A DNA stretch of 64,000 nucleotides from Gelatoporia subvermispora B (Eukaryota > Basidiomycota > Agaricomycetes > Polyporales > Gelatoporiaceae): NCBI GenBank assembly GCA_000320605.2, contig KB445798.1, positions 1,364,131 to 1,428,130 of the forward strand, read 5' to 3'. The notes beneath the pieces are model-generated. The model was not told the DNA's origin. It saw only the letters and a list, made by a program, of their open reading frames with translations, and ran no database searches. The position numbers and the translations under genes are program-made. This document shows positions 56,795-64,000 of this stretch, piece by piece (the stretch's first letter is position 1; the number at the start of each line of letters is the position of its first letter).

Positions 56795-57648
56795 ATGGCC
56801 TCTCTGGCGAGGTTGACGTCTCTTTCCACGCAAACGCTCTCTCTCCTCTTGGAACGTCAGCGACTGCAGTCCCTCCCGGGGTCTACAAATCCAAGCACTG
56901 TCTCTCTACATCTTCCCCAGATTACACGGAATCTGCAGCAATTACATGGAGGGATACAGGAAATGGAGCAGAAGGAGGGGAGGACGGAGGCTGTTAACCT
57001 CATGAGGTCGCAGTATACCCGAATGCGAGATATGCTGGGCCCGGAAACGGATACAGCCAATATACCAACGTAAGGAATTATCAACAGGTCCTATTCCCAG
57101 TACTCAAGGAATGCGACATGTACACTCCAGGCTGAAAGAACCAGAACCGCCGACCCCTGAGGCCGACTCACCCTCACCGTCGCCTTCGCCCTCCCCGCCT
57201 TCGCCAACAACCAAAGATCACGACAACATGTACACGCCATACACCGATGATCCAGAGGCGGGCTACCAGTCATCTGAGCAGATGCTGCATGCGCAGCGGC
57301 ATATCATGAACGAACAGGACGTGCATCTCGACCGGCTTTCGCAGTCGATCAACCGCCAGCGGGATATTTCCCTCCAGATCGGCGATGAGCTGGATGTGCA
57401 TACTGGTCTTTTGGAGGAGCTGGATACCGAGCTGGACCGGACAGACAGCAGGCTGACACGGGCGAGGAGGGGCTTGGATAAGGTAGCAAGAGGGGCGAAG
57501 AACAACGGTGAGTTATCCGTTCTCTCAATGCATGGGATGCATCCAGGTTGCTCATCTATACATTGCCTTGTGCATCGCAGGCTCGACAGTCATGATTGCT
57601 CTGCTCATCCTCGTCTTGCTAATCCTTATCATCATCTTCAAAACATGA
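56795..57648 (+). CDS. Syntaxin-8-type Qc-SNARE
   Basis: Three exons, 56795-57069, 57131-57507 and 57581-57648; 239 residues. The N-terminus MASLARLTSLSTQTLSLLLE begins a helical regulatory region; a Pro/Ser-rich linker follows. The SNARE helix runs from about residue 150 (HAQRHIMNEQDVHLDRLSQS) to RRGLDKVARG, with a glutamine at the central layer (RQRDISLQIGDELD). The last exon encodes a single C-terminal membrane anchor (MIALLILVLLILIIIF) placed right after a GS linker. Syntaxin 8 works in fusion of late endosomes with the vacuole or within the endosomal system. An R-SNARE lies 5 kb downstream. Confidence 0.85.
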
Positions 57649-58031
57649 CACTACCCTCCGCGATACCCCATCTGTAACGTTAATTCCGCATAACCCGCTG
57701 GATTATGACATGGCTAGCGCACACGAATCTGCGATGTCTGTACACTTTACCCCGCATCACGCGTGTTGTGATAATATGATAATACAGCAATTTATGACCC
57801 TGGACTTAGCTGTATACGCAAGATCGCACTCTTTCCCAGCAACCGTCTCCTGTCAGGCAACACATCAGCGCGCGGTCACGCCCATCTCCTCGGGCTACAT
57901 GGACTCTCCATCCCGCCGTTAATGCGAATGTCGCATGCTGCTTGCGTCGTCACTACACATGCTTCCGCTACGTAGATCACAGCGCGCCCGATTCCCCCAG
58001 CTGAGACGTGAACGCACCCAAGATATCCGGT
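57649..58031. other. Intergenic region between convergent SNARE and ADH genes
   Basis: Between convergent genes, so it should contain both 3' ends. No gene seen. Confidence 0.45.
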
Positions 58032-59604
58032 TTAGTATTTCAGTAATACACGACCCACGAGCAGGCCTTTGTGCATTCGCTCCAGAACGCTGTCACGAAG
58101 TCATTGAATGCCCGCTAACAGACGAGAAGGACAGGACTCACTCGTTGATCTCTGCGTGCGGCCGTACCTCAAAATGAGGCGTCACCTTACCCCGGGCCGC
58201 GAGGTCCAGGGCTTCAACAATCTCCTTCCGGCTTCCTAATACGGATCCGATCAACTTGATGCCCTGTGCATTGCGTCAAGCCATCACTGCTTTCAAATAG
58301 CACGAGAGGACGACTTGCCCTGACGGCGAACGGGGTGAGGAGCAGACCATTCAAGGGACCAGAAGGCAAGCCAACACAGAGGAGCCTCCCCATCGGGCGG
58401 AGGTAGAGAGAAGCTTGCAGATAAGGCGCGTGCTATGTATAGATCCCGCGCAACGTCAACAAGTCGAAGTGGGCCGACAGGGAAGTGTGGAGAACATACA
58501 CTTCCTATTGCGATGAGCGCGACATGCGGACCAACGCCGCCAGCTGCTGCACGGACATCCGCGATCACGTCGCTCGACTCCTTGTAGTCGATCCATTGTT
58601 CTGCCCCAAGCGATAGGCAAAGGTTCTTCTTTTCCTCTCCAGTATCTGATGCCCTTCGTGAGTGCTACATCGTACGGTAGCTGGAGCTGGTCATACCGAT
58701 TGCAATGACGCGGAGCCCCATGGCTACGCCATACTGAATGGCTAGAGGACATATCGTACGTTGAACTATAACACCGGCAATTACATGAACTTACCCAGAT
58801 GTCCGAGGCCTCCCCCCGCTCCAGATACGGCTAGCCAATCACCGACGCTGCTCATGCTGTTCTTGAGCGCAGAGTAAACAGTCGCGCCCTGGAATGATCT
58901 GGTAAGTAGTAATTCCATCTGGGCAGGATGCCGACTTACTGCACATAGTACAGGAGTTGCAACCGGGCTCGGTAGGTTAGCGGGAATCGGGACAACGTAG
59001 TCAGTGTGTGCAACCTATGGAGGACAGATGAGGTGCGCGCAGTTCTGCCATGGGGAGTCGTACTTACGACATATTCAGAAAACGTTCCCCATGCTTCGAA
59101 GCCCAAAGTCTTGAACTTGGCACAATCTATGGGACATTAAGTTTGGTGATACTAACATGCGATTGCAGCGAAAGTAGATGTACACTTACATTGTTCTTTG
59201 CCCGAGAGACATAATTCACACTGCATGCACGTCGATCCCAAGAGCGTGATTCCCACTTTATCGCCGACTCGGAAACGGCAGCGATCACTTTGCTCGCCGA
59301 TCGCTATGATATGGCCGACGCCTTCGTGTCCACCAACCGTAGGCAGGCTGGGCGGAGCGAATTCACCCAACATGAAATGCAGGTCCGAGTGGCAGACGCT
59401 GCACATCAATTCAGAATGTGTTGAGGGAGTGGAGAGTAGTATATCCAAGAGTCTAACGCACCCACTGTATTCCAGCTTGACGAGACACTCGCCCGGGAGA
59501 AGCTCGGAGGGCTGCTTCTGCGCAGGGACAGTCTCAATAACTGTCTTCAGACCAACTTCACGTATTATCGCAGCACGCCCACTCAGGATGGAAGAGGAAG
59601 ACAT
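58032..59604 (-). CDS. Zinc-dependent alcohol dehydrogenase, copy 3
   Basis: Ten minus-strand exons: 59462-59604, 59190-59398, 59068-59126, 58940-59014, 58795-58888, 58697-58741, 58500-58645, 58319-58432, 58142-58263, 58032-58089; 354 residues. Every exon has the same length as in copy 2. Motifs: VCHSDLHF, GHEGVGH, TPVLCAG for the catalytic zinc; CMQCELCLSGKEQYC for the structural zinc; GAGGGLGHL for NAD. It starts MSSSSILSGRAA and ends VGRVLLKY. The intron between exons 8 and 9 begins with GC (AGG then GCAAGT) where the other two copies have GT, a change within a duplicated gene family. It is closer to copy 2 than to copy 1 (for example LYLRPMGRLL, GPLNGLLLTP). Confidence 0.93.
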
Positions 59605-62275
59605 GTTTGAAGCAAGTTGCGGTATCGAGTCTATCGCTCTTGCCCCAGGACGGCGACTATAAGAGTGTCCAGGGCATCAGCGAACAGGGCTAGCGTATTG
59701 GTCCTTTATCCCGGCGCCCTCGCCCCGGTAATCATCGTCTTTTAGGACGGTACAGATGAAAGAAGCCACTGTCATCAGACCATGGGATCGCAGAGCGCGG
59801 TTGATCGGACTGAATGGAGTCAAGCGGAAGTGGCGTCTTCGTCTGACCTGTGCTGTGGGACGCGCTCGAGAAGAGGAGATTTCTTTTTACAAAACAGAAC
59901 ACTACAGAATGCGCGGAGACAGCACGGCCACCTATGCTTGCATGTCAGAGCCCATCCGAAAAGCAAACAGTTTTCAAGTCCTCGACTTGGCGAGTGTTAA
60001 GACTCGTCATCTTGTGGCGCAGAGGCACCATCTGAGGAGTCATAAGATAGCACTAGTGATATTCCACACAACCAGTCAGGAACACCCAAAAGAAGACCAT
60101 CAAGCGGAAGAAGAGCGGATGTCGTGAGGAACTTAGCAAAAGCTTCAATGGAGGGCGAACTGACATCGCGAATTTGGAAGTGTGTCACGTGGTAAGAACG
60201 TAGCCCTGAATCACGTGTTCCCTGCATGAACGCATAGACGCCCACGTCTTTCTGCTGCGACGAATGTCAACGATTCTGCAATTCGCGTCTGGCAACTAGC
60301 GATACTTCCCCTGCCTTGATCACGAACGAATTGCGCATGCTGGAAAGACCTGGCTGATATCAGCAATCACCACGACTCTTGCTCAGATACATTCCTTCGA
60401 GGCTTGTGTTCGTCTCCTTCGCGGCTTAGATTTGCACGGTTGGGCCATACGGTGGTAGCTGATGAGGGCTACATCTCGATTCTCGTACTTCCTGGCTTGT
60501 ACTTCCTAGCTCGAGAAATAGTCTTCGCTTTCCCGTACTTGGTCTCACTTGTGGTTTCCGCACAGCTGGCGGCAGCACCCTTTGCCTCGGTCTGACTCTG
60601 AGCACATCGCACCCCTGGCCAGGATCCTTGATCATCTCTAGAATTTCTCGCCGTAGGAGCGAATAGGCTTTGTCTAAACAGCACGCTATTCTGCCGTTAT
60701 CTAGTCGGCCTTGAACTTGGTGAGCTGTTATTGAACTTGACGCTCGATCCCGGTCATGATTCTCGCTTCTTGGAAGAAATACGGTAGGTCACCAGCTCTC
60801 GCGTAATGAATAGTTCTTCATGACAAATATATAATTGCACGGATGTACCTTCGTGGGGAGTACATTAAGAGTGTGTTACATCATCACTACTTGAGAAGGC
60901 TGACATTCTTGCCGTGCAATACCACATAGCAGATACGACCCGCTTTCGATGATTGACAATAGTGTGGTAGTACTATCCGACGATGCAAGAGGACAGAGGT
61001 AAGACTGAACAGGATTGCAGCGCCAGCACGGTATGGCGGGGAGTATGTCCGGCGTCCTAAAGTGTTTGCAACGCGTATGATGGTAGGCTTCTGTGCGCTG
61101 ATGTCAGTGTCGGAAAATCTGACAACGTCCTCATAGGGGGAGCTAATAGCGATAGGAACTGGCTCCAGACAGAGTCGTTCTACATTTCAGACACGCTACT
61201 AGAACAGCTCCCACTCGATTTGCCTCAACCTGTGCCGAATCGAGTCTGGTTGGAAGATGTCTATTCTTGCGCCTCTCCAGGATGAGCCGATGGATGGCGA
61301 TAGATGACGACGACGGATGTCTGTCAATGATCTTTGATTTCACTGGTATGATGCAGAAGGCAGCGAACCAGAGCACAGCCGATGAGGTTTTCCGAGGGAA
61401 AGCAGCGTATAGTTGGCTCCCTCTTCTAGTAGTCCAGACGTCATCCGGAAGTTGGGATACACACGAACAGAGCATTGAGTCGAATATAACGGCGTCGATG
61501 CATGCAATAGGCCGAGCCTTTGCAGGTGCTTGAAGGTGAATGTTGATGCAACAACATTCAGATTCAGACGCCGTCAGATACAGAACAGAATGATGGGCAT
61601 AAGAAGCCGGTGTATATCGGCTCCCATCTGAGCTTCGCCAAAGTACAGCAGTAGCGCTACGCTTGTGAGTTGAGCTGACCTATGTGAGGCAAATGCTATC
61701 CCCAGCGGAATTTCCTGTGCAGGTCCACCGTTTTCAGCACCGGTTGCGGCAGCGTTTGAATGCGCGAGTGCAACTGCGGACGCCCCAGTAGAGCAATCGA
61801 GCGTAATCGAGATGACAGAACTGCTGATATTCACGAAGTCTTCGGCATGCCTCGTAGCTCGAGGACAATTCAGTATTTGTAGGTGTATGAAGAGATGCAG
61901 CGTCGGAGGATGTGCACGATACAAGAGTGTGCTGGACGCGTCGCCTGCTAAGCGAAGAGGTCGAAGAGAGTGAACCGGGCTATAAGCGACGAAAAAAGGA
62001 GTTTCAGGAGGAAAACGCAGCTGAATGGGTGCGACGCGCAGTAAACGGCGAGGCACTGCAACGGCGTCGCAGGCAGCTTGGCTGTGTTTGGTCTCGACCC
62101 AAGAACGTCCCTACCGCCAGCTGCCGCGACAGCTCGTCACTCCACGACCACCACCCCAGTCCCGGCGACGACCCCCTCGACCTCATCATTTGACACGGTG
62201 AGCACACACCCGAGTTCGCCGTCGCCTGCGTCGCTCACGCTGCCCGCCTACCACCCAGAATCACACGCTTAAGCT
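59605..62275. other. Gene-poor region
   Basis: About 2.7 kb with frames up to 160 codons on both strands (for example 61574-62056 minus) but no motif or plausible exon chain. The last few hundred bases hold the promoter and 5' leader of synaptobrevin, with runs of CCACCACC/ACC at about 62140-62180. Confidence 0.4.
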
Positions 62276-62969
62276 ATGTGAGTGCCCTTGTTCAGACTCC
62301 CTCAACTTCCGCCGCCTCCCACACCCCAGGCGTACTGACGATGCGCTCGCAGGTCCGAACCATACGACCCGTATCTCCCGCGCGGCGGCTCGTCGTCGAA
62401 CCCCCCTGGCGGGCCCGGCGCGCCTGGCAACACCAGGACGGCGGCGATTCAGCAGCAGATTGACGACACCGTGGGGATTATGAGAGATAACATCACGAAG
62501 GTGGCAGAGCGAGGAGAGAGGCTCGATCAGCTGCAGGACAAGACAGGTGCGCCCGCTACCGTCTGGAGGCGCAGTGCTGCGTTGCATTGCTCGGCTTGCG
62601 TCCCCGGTACGACCGCGTGCTAACTTTGGTCGCCAGACAACCTCGCCGTATCAGCGCAGGGCTTCCGACGGGGTGCCAACCGTGTTCGCAAAGTGCGTTG
62701 ATACTCTACTCATGTTCATGAGTATGTGCTGACTAGTTTCTGCTCACCAGAATATGTGGTGAGTCTATGTCCCTCTGCCCACCCGCAGCCGTATGCTCAG
62801 CCAAACATCCCATGACGTAGGTGGAAGGACATGAAGGTAAGTTAACGTATCTTATCATCGCCCTCCCCTCACTCAGCTCCCTTCCCAGATGCGAATCATC
62901 ATTGGTGTAGCAATTGCCATCATCATCGTCATCATCGTCGTTTCCGTCGTGAAGGCGACACACCACTAG
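62276..62969 (+). CDS. Synaptobrevin-type R-SNARE (SNC family)
   Basis: Exons: 62276-62277 (AT of the start codon), 62353-62546, 62637-62692, 62751-62758, 62821-62836, 62889-62969; 118 residues, the size of yeast Snc1. The product starts [13 protein letters not shown], the usual opening of filamentous-fungal synaptobrevins. It continues with the R-SNARE helix ([34 protein letters not shown], with the central arginine in VAERGERL), then KNMWWKDMKMR and a C-terminal anchor rich in Ile/Val. It drives fusion of secretory vesicles with the plasma membrane. The first intron splits the ATG: AT at 62276-62277 and G at 62353, and no other in-frame ATG precedes the conserved SEPYDPY. The fourth exon is only eight bases. 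Confidence 0.88.
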
Positions 62970-63707
62970 GTACCTCCTGTCCTCCGCGCGCTGAGTCTTC
63001 TTCACCTTTGTACATTCTTCCAGGCTCACCGAGCCCATGTTGTGTTATATCTATGCGGCTACTCTAATTCTCGTCTCTTCCTTACCGTGCGGAGTGTACA
63101 TACTTGGGGCCGAGGCCGGACTATCAGTTGTCTTCTGCGCCGCGGTGGCGCTGTGTCATTTGTCAAATTCACACGCAGCTTCTTACCCACACCGTGCAGA
63201 CAGGACGATTTGACTATGGAACCCAGTGCAGCTTGGAACCCGTTCAGCGACCGTTATTACTGTGGCACCTGTTGTATGCGTACCACTACTGGCATGACAA
63301 TCTCTAGGAAGGGAAGCAGAGGCTTCCCCGCAACGGAAGTAAATCGCGCGTCGGGTCCCAGTCTGATTTTGACGACTCCTGCCTAACATTCATGCTTTTG
63401 GATGGCATACTGGCGTTAAGACCATTGCGCAGACGACACATGTATCACTATTGTAGATTGTGGACGGTGAGGCTGCCCAAGAATGGGTAGAACTAGTAAC
63501 GGGTTGTGCAGGGGTATCGAGAGCGGGCGTGATATAGCATAAATGCGACCCAAAGCCAGAAATTCAACCAATGCAACATGAGAATGCGCGAACGGTCCGT
63601 AAAGTACTATAAGACTGTAAGACTGTAAGACTATCCATAATGATATGTGGGCCGCCACAGACAGCCCAGTCTGCCACGAAACCTGGAACAGCAACTCACG
63701 CTCACGC
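62970..63707. other. Intergenic region between convergent genes
   Basis: No gene I can support. It contains a tandem repeat of the ten-base unit TAAGACTGTA (about three copies) at about 63608-63634. Confidence 0.4.
63608..63634. repeat. Ten-base tandem repeat TAAGACTGTA
   Basis: About two and a half copies in direct order (TAAGACTGTAAGACTGTAAG...). Probably a neutral minisatellite seed. Confidence 0.6.
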
Positions 63708-64000
63708 TCATTCTTCCTCGCCCTCGTCTTCTTCCTGAATGGCTTGCTTGAACGCGGGCCCAGAGCGTCCCGCCGGCAGACGACTCCGCCCTGCCCTCGG
63801 TTCGGGCGCGTCGAACGACTCGCCGGGTAGGGGCGAGGTGCGCCCTGGCGAGCGTCCATTCTTACTGCGGCTGTTCCGCCCAGTGGCCGTCCCCACCGTA
63901 AGTCCCCCATTCGCCGCAGCGCGCTTCCCTGGCGCGCCCCTTGCCGGCGCCCCGCGAGGGGACGGCGAAAGCAGTGGCGAGTCGAGCGGGGGTACGTACG
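63708..64000 (-). CDS. C-terminal end of a disordered basic protein, cut by the window edge
   Basis: The minus frame is open from the right edge to the stop at 63708. It reads a proline/serine/arginine-rich segment (YVPPLDSPLLSPSPRGAPARG, then SKNGRSPGRTSPLPGE) and ends in FKQAIQEEDEGEEE. No domain is visible in this part. The composition and the acidic end look like the unstructured tail of a regulatory or cytoskeletal protein; the identity needs the sequence to the right. Confidence 0.5.
   Translation of the reverse strand, partial: YVPPLDSPLLSPSPRGAPARGAPGKRAAANGGLTVGTATGRNSRSKNGRSPGRTSPLPGESFDAPEPRAGRSRLPAGRSGPAFKQAIQEEDEGEEE

Noticed and set aside
56131..56829. 232-codon minus-strand frame
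   Set aside because: It overlaps the supported last exon of the DUF6534 gene and the start of the SNARE gene on the opposite strand and shows no family motif.
1..64000. CRISPR arrays, rRNA genes, bacterial operons
   Set aside because: No regular spacer-repeat arrays or rRNA-like sequence; dense spliceosomal introns show the DNA is eukaryotic.

Overview
This window is nuclear DNA of a filamentous basidiomycete, most likely a mushroom-forming Agaricomycete. The genes are cut by many short introns (mostly 50-60 bases, GT-AG with a few GC-AG). Several families are typical of that group: velvet regulators, DUF6534-type seven-helix proteins, a CYP64-like/CYP5xxx-style P450, basidiomycete aquaporin, and hAT and Helitron-like elements. 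All gene models were built by hand from reading frame, splice sites and conserved motifs; no database search was run, so family names rest on recognised motifs.

Layout. 0.7-1.9 kb: a GNAT acetyltransferase fused to an Mss4 zinc domain (+). 2.8-4.3 kb: zinc alcohol dehydrogenase copy 1 (+). 5.4-6.4 kb: a seven-helix membrane protein with one frameshift (-). 7.3-25.5 kb: one 18.2-kb block bounded by hAT-type terminal inverted repeats and a perfect 8-bp target duplication. Inside it are a Ulp1-like protease/BED/hAT transposase gene (broken by a 616-bp MITE and an in-frame stop) and a five-gene cassette around a Helitron-type Rep/PIF1 helicase. 25.6-28.4 kb: an Asteroid/XPG-like nuclease-fold protein (+). 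29.2-30.3 kb: aquaporin (+). 30.5-32.5 kb: cytochrome P450 (-). 33.9-37.1 kb: the ribosome-biogenesis factor NOP4/RBM28 (-). 37.4-39.7 kb: eIF3 subunit l (+). 40.8-41.3 kb: a small Cys/His protein (+). 42.3-43.9 kb: an apparently intact Tc1/mariner element. 46.1-47.6 kb: a velvet regulator (-). 51.6-53.3 kb: ADH copy 2 (-). 54.4-56.4 kb: a 16-exon DUF6534-type membrane protein with one frameshift (+). 56.8-57.6 kb: a syntaxin-8-type Qc-SNARE (+). 58.0-59.6 kb: ADH copy 3 (-). 62.3-63.0 kb: synaptobrevin, an R-SNARE whose start codon is split by an intron (+). 63.7-64.0 kb: the C-terminus of a gene entering from the right edge (-).

How the genes fit together. NOP4 and eIF3l are core ribosome/translation genes that diverge from a ~300-base shared promoter region. 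The two SNAREs belong to the same membrane-fusion machinery. The three ADHs share an identical ten-exon layout and are lineage-specific duplicates. The rest is a patchwork of metabolism, membrane and regulatory genes separated by gene-poor stretches.

The most unusual object is the 18.2-kb hAT-bounded element. It joins DDE-transposase machinery with rolling-circle Rep/helicase machinery, plus a retropepsin-like domain fused ahead of the Rep protein, a nucleotidyltransferase-like protein and three unrecognised genes. Whether this is one composite element or a Helitron nested in a hAT cannot be settled from one copy.
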